A DNA stretch of 64,000 bases from Flavobacterium sp. (GCA_027484725.1 JAIXSK010000028.1:124001-188000); one strand, 5' to 3'; counted from the stretch's first letter, positions 47,029-57,182 are shown. Numbers and translations are program-made. Notes: a model not told the origin generated them from the letters alone.

Positions 47029-49740
47029 CTATTCTAAAGACAATGTAATTTGTCCGTCATCATCGAGTTCTGTAGGAATATCCGGTGCATCAAATTCATC
47101 TGAAGCTGCGGGCATTGTTTCAGGTTCGGGTTCTTCAGGTGCTTCATACGGCAATGATTCAAGCAAATTGATTTGTTTGAGTTTATCGGTCGTGAGTTGA
47201 TTACCCATCGCTTTGAAGCCTTTAACAGTGATAAATGCCTCCATATCTACCACCAAATTCTCTTTCTGTACCCCTTTGTTTTTGGCAAACACCAATTCAG
47301 CTACCGGGCGATAATCTGTCGAGACAATCTCTAAACGCGTATTCGGATGGTCATTGATGAACGAATCTTCTTTACCTTCTGATTCTACCAAGAAACGCTT
47401 CAAGAAATAGCGTTCTTTTTCTCCGTCAAAATAAATGGCCGAAATGGGTTTGGTCGGAATCCATTTCTCAAGCACAATCATGTCTTCGTCAAAGTGCGTG
47501 GTTAGTTCCGGAATAATGGTTTTTATTTTTCCGGATTGATGAATGATCAGCAAACGATCGTTGGGTTTAAACTCGCCCAAAAGTTCGCCGCGGCCATCAA
47601 CATTCAGGCGCTGCACCGTATCGTCAAACCAAACTTTTCTGGGGCGCAAGGTTGAGATGCCTTTTTCTTTGAGCTCAATTTTCTTGATCGGATATTTGCT
47701 CACGGTGTTTCCGCGTGAGGCGCGCCCTTTGATGGCAATATCGGCAAAATCAACATCCCATTTGAGCTTTTTGATGCTGCCCACCTGACGCAATAAGACG
47801 GTAACGGTTTCAGCTTCACCATTCGGATTGGCCGAGAAATACAGCACCATACTGCCCGGTTTTTCTTGGGTCAAATCATAAAACTTATCGCGTGTAATGC
47901 CCGAAACGTTGAATCGTTTAATGAACGCCGCTCCGTTTTTACCATCGCGATAAATCATGTTGTAAATGGTGCGTTTGTCATTTTTGTCAAATACCGTTGC
48001 ATGAATGATGTCTTTGCCCACAAATTTCTTGTCATCGACTTTGGTAACCATCATACGGCCATCGCGCAAAAACACAATCACATCGTCAATATCAGAACAA
48101 TCGGCTATATATTCATCGCGTTTCAGGCTGGTTCCGATAAAACCTTCCTCGCGGTTGACATAAAGTTTAGTGTTGCGCAAAACCACTTTGGTGGCTTCAA
48201 TGGTGTCAAAGTTGCGGATTTCTGTTTGACGCTCTCGGCCTTTGCCGTATTTGTCTTTGAGGTTCTGAAAATAGGCAATCGCAAAATCAGTCAAATGATC
48301 TAAATCGTGTTTGACCTGCTCCATTTCGGCTTCGAGTTTGGCAATGCCTTCGTCGGCTTTGTCTGAGTCAAAACGGGTGATGCGGATCATTGGAATCTGG
48401 GTGAGCTTTTGCAAATCGTCGTCGTTGATCTCGCGTACAAAATCTTTTTTGAATTTGTCAAATCGCTTGTATAAATAGGCATACAAGGTTTCTCGATCAG
48501 AGTACAATTTGAAGTCGATGTACATTTCTTCGCGGATGAAAATCTTCTCGAGCGTTGATAAATGCCATTTGTTTTCAAGTTCATCCAGCTGAATTTCAAG
48601 CTCGCGTTTAAGCAAATGCTTGGTGCGCTCGGTCGATAAACGCAACATTTCAGAAACGCCCATAAACACCGGACTGTTGTCAACAATCACACAGCCCAGC
48701 GGCGCTATAGATGTTTCACAAGCGGTAAACGCATACAGCGCATCAATGGTTTTATCCGGCGATACACCCGGCGGAAGGTGAATTAAGATTTCAACTTCGG
48801 CAGCGGTGTTGTCTTCTATTTTCTTGACTTTGATTTTGCCTTTCTCATTGGCTTTCAAAATACTGTCAATGAGGGTGGATGTGTTGGTTGTAAACGGAAT
48901 CTGGTTGATCACCAAAGTCTGTTTGTCCAATTGAGAAATTTTGGCACGCACCCGAACACGACCTCCGCGCATACCGTCGTTGTAATTGGAAACGTCGGCA
49001 ATACCGGCCGTCGGGAAATCAGGAAATATCGTGAAAGGTTTTCCTTTAAGAATTTTAATCGAAGCATCAATGAGCTCGTTGAAATTGTGCGGCAGAATTT
49101 TGGTAGATAAACCTACGGCGATTCCCTCACCGCCTTGAGCCAGCAACAAAGGGAATTTTACCGGCAAATGAACCGGTTCGTTTTTTCGTCCGTCATAACT
49201 GAGTTGCCATTGGGTAACTTTGGGCGAATACAAAATTTCTTGCCCGAGCTTTGAAATGCGCGCCTCAATATAACGCGAAGCCGCAGCGCCATCGCCCGTA
49301 AGGATGTTCCCCCAGTTTCCTTGCATATCAATGAGCAAATCTTTTTGACCAATTTGCACAATGGCATCGCCAATACTCGCATCGCCGTGCGGGTGGTATT
49401 GCATGGTGTGCCCTACTATATTGGCTACTTTGTTGTAGCGCCCATCGTCAAGCTCTTTCATGGAGTGCATGATGCGGCGTTGTACGGGTTTGAAACCGTC
49501 TTCAATGGCCGGAACCGCGCGCTCGAGAATTACATACGAGGCGTAATCCAAAAACCAGTCTTTGTACATACCGGTTACTTTGGTAATGGTATCGTCGGGG
49601 TTTTCGTCGTTTTCGTAAAAATGACTTCCGGTAGATGGCCGAATTACCTCGTCAAAACCTTCGGCATTTTCTTGAGCTGAGGCTTCTTCGTTGGGCTGTT
49701 CTCCTTCGGGAAGGTTATCAAATTCTTCTTCGTCTTTCAT
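47029..49740 (-). CDS. parC: DNA topoisomerase IV subunit A
   Basis: A 903-aa type IIA topoisomerase A subunit. An acidic N-terminal extension (MKDEEEFDNLPEGEQPNEEASAQENAEG) leads to DYASYVILERAVPAIEDGFKPVQRRIMHSM; the catalytic Tyr lies in GDGAAASRYIEARIS (about residue 156), near the QRRIMHSM and GNWGNILTGDGAA blocks. C-terminal beta-propeller blades follow, without a GyrA-box QRRGGKG sequence, which favours ParC over GyrA. The acidic N- and C-termini are notable. It follows parE on the same strand (118 bp between), and both start sites have ATG trimmed from the track. Confidence 0.92.
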   Translation of the reverse strand: MKDEEEFDNLPEGEQPNEEASAQENAEGFDEVIRPSTGSHFYENDENPDDTITKVTGMYKDWFLDYASYVILERAVPAIEDGFKPVQRRIMHSMKELDDGRYNKVANIVGHTMQYHPHGDASIGDAIVQIGQKDLLIDMQGNWGNILTGDGAAASRYIEARISKLGQEILYSPKVTQWQLSYDGRKNEPVHLPVKFPLLLAQGGEGIAVGLSTKILPHNFNELIDASIKILKGKPFTIFPDFPTAGIADVSNYNDGMRGGRVRVRAKISQLDKQTLVINQIPFTTNTSTLIDSILKANEKGKIKVKKIEDNTAAEVEILIHLPPGVSPDKTIDALYAFTACETSIAPLGCVIVDNSPVFMGVSEMLRLSTERTKHLLKRELEIQLDELENKWHLSTLEKIFIREEMYIDFKLYSDRETLYAYLYKRFDKFKKDFVREINDDDLQKLTQIPMIRITRFDSDKADEGIAKLEAEMEQVKHDLDHLTDFAIAYFQNLKDKYGKGRERQTEIRNFDTIEATKVVLRNTKLYVNREEGFIGTSLKRDEYIADCSDIDDVIVFLRDGRMMVTKVDDKKFVGKDIIHATVFDKNDKRTIYNMIYRDGKNGAAFIKRFNVSGITRDKFYDLTQEKPGSMVLYFSANPNGEAETVTVLLRQVGSIKKLKWDVDFADIAIKGRASRGNTVSKYPIKKIELKEKGISTLRPRKVWFDDTVQRLNVDGRGELLGEFKPNDRLLIIHQSGKIKTIIPELTTHFDEDMIVLEKWIPTKPISAIYFDGEKERYFLKRFLVESEGKEDSFINDHPNTRLEIVSTDYRPVAELVFAKNKGVQKENLVVDMEAFITVKGFKAMGNQLTTDKLKQINLLESLPYEAPEEPEPETMPAASDEFDAPDIPTELDDDGQITLSLE

Positions 49741-49858
49741 TTTTTTGGGTAACACAAAGTTTTGCCTAGTTTATTGCCAAGTCTACCTATGTGTTTATTT
49801 AGTTATTCTAAATCATTCTTTTAGTCGTGAAAACTTCTAGAAACTTTGTGTTCCAAGA

Positions 49859-51709
49859 CTACTCTATCACATCCAACTCAACCTTCAAATTATTGATGAT
49901 GAAATCCTGACGATCGGGCGTGTTTTTGCCCATGTAGAACTCTAACAAAGTCTCAATAGAAGTATTTTTGTCGAGCATGACCGGATCTAAACGGATGTCT
50001 TCGCCAATAAAGTGTTTGAACTCATCGGGCGAAATTTCTCCGAGCCCTTTGAATCGGGTGATTTCAGGTTTGGGTTTGAGTTTTTCGATGGCTGCTACGC
50101 GCTCTTCGTCGCTGTAACAGTAGATGGTTTCTTTTTTGTTGCGCACCCGAAACAGCGGTGTTTGCAAAATAAACAAATGCCCTTCTTTGATGAGCTCGGG
50201 AAAAAACTGTAAAAAGAACGTAATGAGCAACAAACGAATGTGCATCCCATCCACATCGGCATCAGTAGCAATGACAATGTTGTTGTAGCGCAAGTTGTCG
50301 TAATCTTCTTCAATGTCTAAAGCCGCTTGCAACAAATTGAATTCTTCGTTTTCGTAGACAATCTTTTTGGTCATGCCATACGAGTTGAGTGGCTTTCCGC
50401 GCAAACTAAACACCGCTTGTGTATTGACATCGCGGCTTTTGGTTATGGAACCAGAAGCAGAGTCACCCTCAGTGATAAACAAAGTGCTTTCTAAACAGCG
50501 TTCGTGTTTGGCATCGGTAAGGTGTACCCGGCAATCGCGCAGTTTTTTGTTGTGCAGACTGGCTTTTTTAGCGCGTTCCCGAGCGAGTTTCCGAATGCCC
50601 GAAAGTTCTTTGCGCTCGCGCTCGGCTTGCAAGATTTTTTTGAGTAAAGCATCGGCCGTTTCGGGGTTTTTATGCAAGAAATTGTCCAGTTTGGTTGAAA
50701 CAAAATCATTGATAAAAGTTCGGATGCTCGGGCCATTGGGGCCAATATCGGTTGAACCTAATTTGGTTTTGGTTTGCGATTCAAACACCGGTTCTTCAAC
50801 TTTTACAGAAACCGCTGCCACAATTGATTTTCGAATATCTGAAGCCTCAAAGTTTTTGTTGTAAAAATCGCGGATGGTTTTGACTACTGACTCGCGAAAA
50901 GCGTTGAGATGCGTTCCGCCTTGGGTGGTATTTTGCCCATTGACAAATGAGTGGTATTCTTCAGAATACTGCGACTTACTGTGTGTGAGGGCCAACTCAA
51001 TATCATCGCCTACCAAATGAATGATTGGATAAACCATGTCTTCATCGGCAATGGTTTCTTGCAATAAATCTTTGAGCCCAAAGTCTGAATAATACTTTTC
51101 GCCATTGAAATAAATGGTCAGGCCGGTATTGAGATAGCAATAGTTTTTGAGCATGCGCACCACATACTCATTGCGGTATTTGTAGTTTTTAAAAATGGTA
51201 TCATCAGCCACAAACGACACTTTGGTTCCGCGGCGTTTGGTACTTTCTTGTACTTCTTCTTCCAGGGTGAGATTTCCGGCGGTGAATTCGGCGGCTTTTT
51301 GCTGGTTGTCGCGCACTGATTCTACCCGAAAATAATTCGATAGTGCATTGACTGCTTTGGTACCGACGCCGTTGAGTCCGACCGATTTTTTAAATGCTTT
51401 GGAATCATATTTACCGCCCGTGTTCATTTTGGAAACCACATCAACCACTTTGCCCAGCGGAATCCCACGGCCATAATCGCGTACGGTAACCATTTTGTCT
51501 TTGACGGTGACTTCAATGGTTTTGCCCGCACCCATGACAAACTCATCGATACAATTGTCAATGACTTCTTTGACCAAGATATAAATACCGTCGTCGGGCG
51601 AGGAGCCATCGCCGAGTTTTCCGATGTACATACCCGGTCGCATGCGGATGTGTTCTTTCCAATCCAGCGAGCGTATATTGTCTTCGGTATATTGTGTTTG
51701 TTCTGACAT
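49859..51709 (-). CDS. parE: DNA topoisomerase IV subunit B
   Basis: A 616-aa GHKL ATPase/TOPRIM subunit. [16 protein letters not shown] (ATP-Mg Asn), [25 protein letters not shown] and the TOPRIM block [36 protein letters not shown] are present; [24 protein letters not shown] holds the metal Asp pair. It lacks the long insert of many GyrB proteins, and pairs with parC downstream. The start at 51709 ([15 protein letters not shown]) is chosen over 51730. It decatenates daughter chromosomes with ParC. Confidence 0.92.
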   Translation of the reverse strand: MSEQTQYTEDNIRSLDWKEHIRMRPGMYIGKLGDGSSPDDGIYILVKEVIDNCIDEFVMGAGKTIEVTVKDKMVTVRDYGRGIPLGKVVDVVSKMNTGGKYDSKAFKKSVGLNGVGTKAVNALSNYFRVESVRDNQQKAAEFTAGNLTLEEEVQESTKRRGTKVSFVADDTIFKNYKYRNEYVVRMLKNYCYLNTGLTIYFNGEKYYSDFGLKDLLQETIADEDMVYPIIHLVGDDIELALTHSKSQYSEEYHSFVNGQNTTQGGTHLNAFRESVVKTIRDFYNKNFEASDIRKSIVAAVSVKVEEPVFESQTKTKLGSTDIGPNGPSIRTFINDFVSTKLDNFLHKNPETADALLKKILQAERERKELSGIRKLARERAKKASLHNKKLRDCRVHLTDAKHERCLESTLFITEGDSASGSITKSRDVNTQAVFSLRGKPLNSYGMTKKIVYENEEFNLLQAALDIEEDYDNLRYNNIVIATDADVDGMHIRLLLITFFLQFFPELIKEGHLFILQTPLFRVRNKKETIYCYSDEERVAAIEKLKPKPEITRFKGLGEISPDEFKHFIGEDIRLDPVMLDKNTSIETLLEFYMGKNTPDRQDFIINNLKVELDVIE

Positions 51710-51883
51710 GGTATAAAAATCGAATAGCACGCTAATTTAAGGCATCGCTTCTGATTTTAAAAGGTATGAGAATCAAAGTTATCAAACGGATATTGACAAT
51801 GAATAACGATGCTGGGTTGTGGTCGCACGAAACAAAAAACTTCACAAACCACGAGTCATTTATCTTTCATCAATCATTTGTAT

Positions 51884-52026
51884 CGCCCCGGATGGCAGCA
51901 AAAAGCATTGAGCCCAAAAAAGCTTTTTTGCCGACTGAAAAAAGCGACCGCAGAAGCGCTTTTGAAGCCGAGCAAAAAAACGTATTTTGGGCTTAATCTT
52001 GGCGCGAACAGCCGGAAATGGCGCCC
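51884..52026 (+). repeat. Dispersed structured repeat family 1, copy D (long, divergent)
   Basis: Starts CGCCCCGGATGGCAGC and ends GGCGCGAACAGCCGGAAATG, as in the other copies. The centre is expanded by a 90-bp segment bracketed by TTGAGCCCAAAA and TTTTGGGCTTAA (one mismatch). It fills most of the 328-bp gap between parE and the kinase gene and runs antisense to both. ORFs drawn through it in the track are shadows. Confidence 0.6.
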
Positions 52027-52037
52027 TAAAACGAAAA

Positions 52038-53552
52038 CTACTTGTCGTAATATTTACTCAATTTCATATTGAGCTCTTTGGGGTTGAACGGCTTGATGAT
52101 GTATTCATTGATGCCAATTTGCAAGGCGCGGTCCAAGTAGCCAAATGAGGCCGATGCCGTGAGCGCAATAATCGGAACGAGTTTGTCGGTCAGACGAATG
52201 GTGGTGGTGGCTTCATAACCGTCCATGACGGGCATGGAAAGATCCATGAGGATAACATCGTAGTGGTTTTGGTTGTATTTCTGAATTCCGACGAGTCCGT
52301 TTTCAGCAGTATCTACTTCAACCTCCCATTGAGACATGATTTTCTGGGCAATTTTGGTATTGATGATGTTGTCTTCAACAAGCAAAACTTTTAGTCCTTT
52401 GAGGTTTTCTTCTTTGTAATCGTCGTGCAAATCGCGCGTGTTGACCGCTGCGTGTTTGAGATCAACCGGCAAGTGCATCGTAAAATAAAAATTAGAACCC
52501 CGGCCTACTTCGCTCTCAAATTTGATTTCAGAACCCAAGAGTGCGAGTAGTTTTTTGGTAATGACCAATCCGAGCCCGGTGCCTCCGTATAGGCGAGAAG
52601 TTTTGGTTTCGGCTTGGGTGAATTTTTCAAAAATGGTTTCAAATTTACTGGGTTCAATACCAATACCTGAATCAATGACTTCAACTTTAAAGGTTGAGAA
52701 GTTGCTTTGTAAAGCGATTTGTTTGAGCCTGATTTGAATTTTGCCTTCATAGGTAAACTTCACGGCATTTGAGACCAAATTGGTAATGACTTGGTTGATG
52801 CGCAATGGGTCAGAAATAAGATTCGGAACAAAATCTGAATCAACAACTACTTCAATGGTATTGAGGTTTTCTGAGGCGCGGGCCTCCATTGATTTGGCAA
52901 TTTGGTGGACGAGTTCTTTGAGATTGAACGGAATTTTCTCAATGTCTACTTTACCCGCCTCAATTTTACTGAAATCAAGAATATCGTTAATGAGCAGGAA
53001 TAAATTTTGCGCTGAATGTTTGAGCACTTCTATATTCTCTTGAAAACTTTGCAATGAGTTTTCTTTTTCCATGATGTAAATCAGACCAATAATTGCATTG
53101 AGCGGTGTTCTGATTTCATGACTCATAATGGATAAAAAGTCTGATTTGGCATCGTTGGCCTTTTTAGCATCGGCAATGGAATCGTATAATTTTTTCTGAA
53201 TATCAGCCTTAATTTCAATCTCTTTGTGCAGAATATGCAGCAAATCTAAAAGGTTTTCATCGTCGAGTTCGTGTCCGTCGGCATTGAGTTGCTTGATGGC
53301 TTCGACGAGTTTTTTTTGAAAGAACCTTCTTTTTTCAAGTTCATCTTTGAGTTTTGAGGTAATTTCAGCGTATTCTTTGTCGTTGAGTCGAGCGGATTGT
53401 TCAGACAACTCGGCATCTTTATCGTAATTCAAATACGTTTGATGGACGATTTTAATAAACGATTGCAACGACGGATTTTGCTCAATTAAATCATCGCTGA
53501 GCCATTTATCAAGCTGTCGTTTTAGGTTTCTATGGAGTTGAGACTTGTCCAT
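52038..53552 (-). CDS. Hybrid sensor histidine kinase/response regulator
   Basis: A 504-aa cytosolic kinase without membrane helices. Order: N-terminal coiled coil (about 1-135); HisKA with phospho-acceptor SIMSHEIRTPLNAIIG (His about 145); HATPase_c with N box (DPLRINQVITNLVSNAVKFTYEGK), G1 (VIDSGIGIEPSKFETIFEKF) and G2 (RLYGGTGLGLVITKKL); and a C-terminal receiver (LKVLLVEDNIINTKIAQKIM, acceptor Asp in VILMDLSMPVMDGYEA about 436, Lys in EYIIKPFN). No input domain of its own is seen, so the FIST protein encoded 2 bp upstream is the likely sensor. The output partner is unknown. Confidence 0.93.
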   Translation of the reverse strand: MDKSQLHRNLKRQLDKWLSDDLIEQNPSLQSFIKIVHQTYLNYDKDAELSEQSARLNDKEYAEITSKLKDELEKRRFFQKKLVEAIKQLNADGHELDDENLLDLLHILHKEIEIKADIQKKLYDSIADAKKANDAKSDFLSIMSHEIRTPLNAIIGLIYIMEKENSLQSFQENIEVLKHSAQNLFLLINDILDFSKIEAGKVDIEKIPFNLKELVHQIAKSMEARASENLNTIEVVVDSDFVPNLISDPLRINQVITNLVSNAVKFTYEGKIQIRLKQIALQSNFSTFKVEVIDSGIGIEPSKFETIFEKFTQAETKTSRLYGGTGLGLVITKKLLALLGSEIKFESEVGRGSNFYFTMHLPVDLKHAAVNTRDLHDDYKEENLKGLKVLLVEDNIINTKIAQKIMSQWEVEVDTAENGLVGIQKYNQNHYDVILMDLSMPVMDGYEATTTIRLTDKLVPIIALTASASFGYLDRALQIGINEYIIKPFNPKELNMKLSKYYDK

Positions 53553-53554
53553 GA

Positions 53555-54697
53555 TTATGATTCGTAGAGTGTGGCTATGGTCATGGTTTGGTTGTGCAAT
53601 TCACAGGCAACTTGGTCTAAGGTGGGCGAAATTTCACCATACGAATAAAAGCCGCACAATATGGCGGATGGGCCAAATATATCGCGAACCACCTCGAGTT
53701 CTTCTTCAACGCGATCGCCCAAAACAATTCTTCGGCCCACACAACTGACCAACAAAGCCAATTGTCGCGCAGTTACTGAATTGTTTTGCACTTTTGCGGC
53801 AGCTTGAGAGGAGGCATCAATGAGTCGATCAGTATTGGCTTTCATCAATCGGACCGAAGAGCCTTCAGGAATGTTTCCGGCAAAGGTCATGGTTTTGTTT
53901 TCTTCATCTATAGACAAAATGGTGCGCACCACAGTTGTAGTACTGCCTTTTTCGCGCATTGAAAGCGGAAAATACAAAGACGAACCCGGCAGTTCATCAG
54001 CATATTTGCCCAAATAATCTTTGTACAAATCTAAAGCATGATGGTCGCCGATTTTGTATAATACGTTTTGCTTGGATTGGGTCACTTCGCGCTCCGGACC
54101 AAAATCGCTCCAACCGCCTTCAGAACCAAAACCAAAATGGATGTGATTTCCGTAAAATCCGATCACTACAATTTTTCCGGCAGTGGCATCTTCATTGAGC
54201 CCGACGATGGTTTTTTCAAAACTGTATTCGTCACCGGCCAAACCGCCAAAAATAGGAATGTTTTTATGGGTTTTATCAATGAGTTCGTTGATGAGTTCTG
54301 TGCCGTTGACGTTGCTCCCTTCTGAGAGAACAAGCAAAGATTGTAAATCATCAGCCCACAAGTCTTCATTGATTTTGTGACCTAAATCATGAATACTTGC
54401 ATTAGAAATAATATCAACCACTGAAGTTTTGATATAGGTTTTTTCAAACTCAATCGCTGTGGCTACAATGTTGGTTTCAATAGCACAGCGATTTGATATT
54501 TGCCCCGAAGAAGAACAGATGACAATTTGCGCATTGGGATATTTAGCGCTTAGTAAGGCATAAGGCTTTACTTGTTCAAGCAGTGTTCTTTGGCCAAAGG
54601 CCAGCACCAAATTTGCCTTTTGGGCATCAAATTTTGGATCATGAAAAACTGAGGATGATTGATTCGTAGTACTGATGGACAGTTGTTCTACATTCAT
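53555..54697 (-). CDS. FIST N-terminal/C-terminal domain sensor protein
   Basis: A 380-aa protein with FIST_N (DAQKANLVLAFGQRTLLEQVKPYALLSAKYPNAQIVICSSSGQI ... VVDIISNASI and LLVLSEGSNVNGTELINELIDKTHKNIPIFGGLAGDEYSFEKT) and FIST_C (FDVNGHHALDLYKDYLG-like KIGDHHALDLYKDYLGKYADELPGSSLYFPLSM, and SCVGRRIVLGDRVEEELEVVRDIFG). FIST domains are linked to small-molecule (proposed amino acid) sensing in signal transduction. It is 2 bp upstream of the hybrid kinase, so they probably form one sensor-kinase unit with FIST as the input. Confidence 0.9.
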   Translation of the reverse strand: MNVEQLSISTTNQSSSVFHDPKFDAQKANLVLAFGQRTLLEQVKPYALLSAKYPNAQIVICSSSGQISNRCAIETNIVATAIEFEKTYIKTSVVDIISNASIHDLGHKINEDLWADDLQSLLVLSEGSNVNGTELINELIDKTHKNIPIFGGLAGDEYSFEKTIVGLNEDATAGKIVVIGFYGNHIHFGFGSEGGWSDFGPEREVTQSKQNVLYKIGDHHALDLYKDYLGKYADELPGSSLYFPLSMREKGSTTTVVRTILSIDEENKTMTFAGNIPEGSSVRLMKANTDRLIDASSQAAAKVQNNSVTARQLALLVSCVGRRIVLGDRVEEELEVVRDIFGPSAILCGFYSYGEISPTLDQVACELHNQTMTIATLYES

Positions 54698-54782
54698 GTA
54701 TTAGCTCTTTGAAAGATAGAAAAAATGTGAAAACAGATAACATTTTGTTTGTATAAAGTAACGCAAAGCAGTTGGAATAAAC

Positions 54783-54810
54783 AAAAAAACCTGTAAAATA
54801 ATTTACAGGC
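54783..54810 (-). terminator. Rho-independent terminator of ychF
   Basis: On the minus strand CCTGTAAA-TTAT-TTTACAGG is followed by seven T, 26 bp after the ychF stop. Confidence 0.85.
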
Positions 54811-54835
54811 TTTGTAGTATTAGTTTGACAATGGC

Positions 54836-55930
54836 TTAGACGTTGAATCTAAAGTGCATCACGTCACCGTCTTTGACAATATAATCTTTTCCTTCAACCC
54901 GAAGTTTTCCGGCTTCTTTTACTTTGGCCTCAGAGCCGTATTTTGAGAAATCTTCGTAGGCAATCACTTCGGCACGGATGAATCCTTTTTCAAAATCAGT
55001 GTGAATTACGCCTGCGGCTTTTGGAGCTGTATCGCCAATATTAATAGTCCAAGCGCGCACTTCTTTGACTCCGGCTGTAAAATACGTTTGCAATTTCAAC
55101 AACTTATACGCGGCACGAATCAAAACGGCAGAACCGGGTTCGGTTAAGCCCATATCTTCCAGAAAAACTTGTCGTTCTTCGTAGCTTTCTAACTCAGTAA
55201 TATCTGCTTCGGCACCCACCGAAAGAATGATCACTTCAGCATCTTCGTCTTTAACGAGTTCTCGAACTTGATCAACGTATTTGTTTCCGTTCACCGCTGA
55301 ACCTTCATCAACATTACACACATACAAAACAGGTTTGTTGGTAATCAATTGAAAATCTTGCATGAATGCTTCTTCATCTTGGTTTTGAGGAACAACGGTT
55401 CGAGCTGATTTGGCTTGCAATAAAGCTTCGCGAATGCGGTCTAAAAGTGCTTTTTCGGCTTGCGCTTCTTTGTTGCCGGTTTTGGCCGCACGATTGACTT
55501 TTTCAAGACGTTTATCAACCGTTTCTAAGTCTTTTAACTGCAACTCTATATCAATCGTTTCTTTGTCGCGGATGGGATTCACGTTGCCATCTACATGCAC
55601 AATATTGTCGTTGTCAAAACAACGCAAAACGTGAATGATGGCGTTGCATTCACGGATATTCCCGAGGAATTGATTCCCCAAACCTTCACCTTTGCTGGCG
55701 CCTTTGACCAAACCGGCAATATCCACAATATCCACCGTGGCCATTTGTACCCGTTCTGGTTTGACCAGTTCTTCTAAACGCACAATGCGCGGATCAGGAA
55801 CGTTGACAACACCAATATTGGGCTCGATGGTACAAAACGGAAAGTTCGCACTTTGGGCTTTGGCATTAGACAAACAATTAAACAAAGTTGACTTCCCTAC
55901 GTTGGGCAATCCGACAATTCCTGCTTTCAT
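54836..55930 (-). CDS. ychF: Redox-regulated ATPase YchF
   Basis: A 364-aa Obg-like P-loop ATPase. G1 GLPNVGKSTLFNCLSNAKA at the N-terminus, G3 DIAGLVKGASKGEGLGNQFL, the central coiled coil, and a C-terminal TGS domain (LKLQTYFTAGVKEVRAWTI, DFEKGFIRAEVIAYEDF). The G4 motif is NVDE (VCNVDEGS) in place of NKxD, the YchF hallmark for ATP preference. The family is linked to ribosome binding and stress response. Upstream a TATATTTG -7 box lies inside an inverted repeat. Confidence 0.95.
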   Translation of the reverse strand: MKAGIVGLPNVGKSTLFNCLSNAKAQSANFPFCTIEPNIGVVNVPDPRIVRLEELVKPERVQMATVDIVDIAGLVKGASKGEGLGNQFLGNIRECNAIIHVLRCFDNDNIVHVDGNVNPIRDKETIDIELQLKDLETVDKRLEKVNRAAKTGNKEAQAEKALLDRIREALLQAKSARTVVPQNQDEEAFMQDFQLITNKPVLYVCNVDEGSAVNGNKYVDQVRELVKDEDAEVIILSVGAEADITELESYEERQVFLEDMGLTEPGSAVLIRAAYKLLKLQTYFTAGVKEVRAWTINIGDTAPKAAGVIHTDFEKGFIRAEVIAYEDFSKYGSEAKVKEAGKLRVEGKDYIVKDGDVMHFRFNV

Positions 55931-55944
55931 ATCTAGTGGAGATT

Positions 55945-55977
55945 AACCGTTAAAAAAGGTGTGCAAATATAACGGTT
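55945..55977 (-). promoter_or_regulatory. Inverted repeat around the ychF -7 box
   Basis: AACCGTTA (55945-55952) and TAACGGTT (55970-55977) are an 8-bp perfect inverted repeat. The minus-strand box TATATTTG (55964-55971) overlaps its right arm. This may be a regulator site or a 5' UTR hairpin. Confidence 0.4.
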
Positions 55978-56012
55978 TAAATCTTTTTTGAAAGCGCGGT
56001 TTTTGGTAAATT

Positions 56013-57182
56013 TTATTCAGGTAATTCTTCGAGCGTTTCAAGCACTTTTTGCTCTTCTTCAGTAGCGGTTAAACCTGATTCGTTCCAGTATTTTGAGAGC
56101 ACCACGTCTTTTTTATTGTAGAGCGTTTTGTCTTTAAAAACCTCAGCTTCTTTATAGGTATAATTTTGAGTACTGAACTCATGGGTAAAGAAGTAGTTGC
56201 GCACCTCTATGTCTTTGGTTTTGTCTTTTTCAACTTTCTCAAAACCAATTTCTTCTTTAGAACTCAGCAAATAATAATGGTTGTTGTAAATTTTGTAAAT
56301 GGTTTTGTACATTGATTTGTATATGTTTCTGGCACCAACCCGTGTTTTGTCTTTGAGCTGAGCCAAAACTGCTGGTGAAACACTTGAACTGACCTCAACA
56401 ATTAACTTGCGTTTGGGGTCATATATAATTGAGAAATCATCGTGCATTCCGCGGGAATTTTCATTGGGAACCGCACTGATGATGTTGAACTCTTTGTTTT
56501 TAGAATACACTTTGATGACAAAATCATATTCTTTGCGTGCCTCAGCCACCAAAAGCGGATTGAGGTATTTGAAGTTGTAGTAATTCTCCATGATATCGTT
56601 GAGATTATAACCCAACAAATCCGGAATTACGTCTTCTTGCACCAAACTGCGCGCACGGTTTTGTTCTACCAAAATAACGGCATCAATATTTTTGGACTTC
56701 CCGAGCAACTGAAAATTCATGAGCCCGTCATTGTAGTATGCATAATTGCCATTGAGTTTAAAAAACTCGCGCGTATACACTTTGAGCCTGGCTGGAACGG
56801 TGAGTTTTAATTTTGAATTGTCAATCAATGAAGCTAGAATTTTTTGCGGATGCTTGTTAAAGACCAAAATCTCTTCAAGATCAGTTACATTGTTGCGCAA
56901 ATAAATTACTGTTGATTTTTCTTTGAGCGACAAAGAACGGATGTTCACCGGCAAATAAGATGAATGACGAATTTGAATATTTGAAGCACCAGAGAGTTCA
57001 AAAGTAACAATTCCTTCGTGATTGCTGATTAGATTTTCTTTGGTTTTAAGAATGGTGACCGTTGCATCTTCAATGGGCTGATGCGTTTCTTCATCTTGAA
57101 GGATAAGAATGCGCTCCACTTTTTGTGCAGTAACTGAAAAACCCAACAAGCAAACAAAAAAGAACGCAATCTTCTTTAACAT
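56013..57182 (-). CDS. Carboxypeptidase regulatory-like domain protein, secreted
   Basis: A 389-aa envelope protein with signal peptide MLKKIAFFFVCLLGFSVTAQ. The N-terminal carboxypeptidase-like beta-sandwich (ILQDEETHQPIEDATVTILKTKENLISNHEGIVTF, about 25-105) is followed by a region seen in many flavobacterial envelope proteins: VFNKHPQKILASLIDNSKLKLTVPARLKVYTREFFKLNGNYAYYNDGLMNFQL and a beta-rich C-terminal part. No plug or barrel is present, so it is not a TonB receptor. Function is unknown. It lies between ychF and the ferredoxin gene, all on the minus strand. Confidence 0.8.
   Translation of the reverse strand: MLKKIAFFFVCLLGFSVTAQKVERILILQDEETHQPIEDATVTILKTKENLISNHEGIVTFELSGASNIQIRHSSYLPVNIRSLSLKEKSTVIYLRNNVTDLEEILVFNKHPQKILASLIDNSKLKLTVPARLKVYTREFFKLNGNYAYYNDGLMNFQLLGKSKNIDAVILVEQNRARSLVQEDVIPDLLGYNLNDIMENYYNFKYLNPLLVAEARKEYDFVIKVYSKNKEFNIISAVPNENSRGMHDDFSIIYDPKRKLIVEVSSSVSPAVLAQLKDKTRVGARNIYKSMYKTIYKIYNNHYYLLSSKEEIGFEKVEKDKTKDIEVRNYFFTHEFSTQNYTYKEAEVFKDKTLYNKKDVVLSKYWNESGLTATEEEQKVLETLEELPE

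Noticed and set aside
47029-51709. parC/parE as gyrA/gyrB
   Set aside because: ParC lacks a GyrA-box and the two are adjacent as in topoisomerase IV; ParE lacks the typical GyrB insert. Confidence is good but not absolute.
51766-52072. Two plus ORFs (76 and 87 aa) between parE and the kinase gene
   Set aside because: They lie within repeat copy D and have no recognisable protein features.
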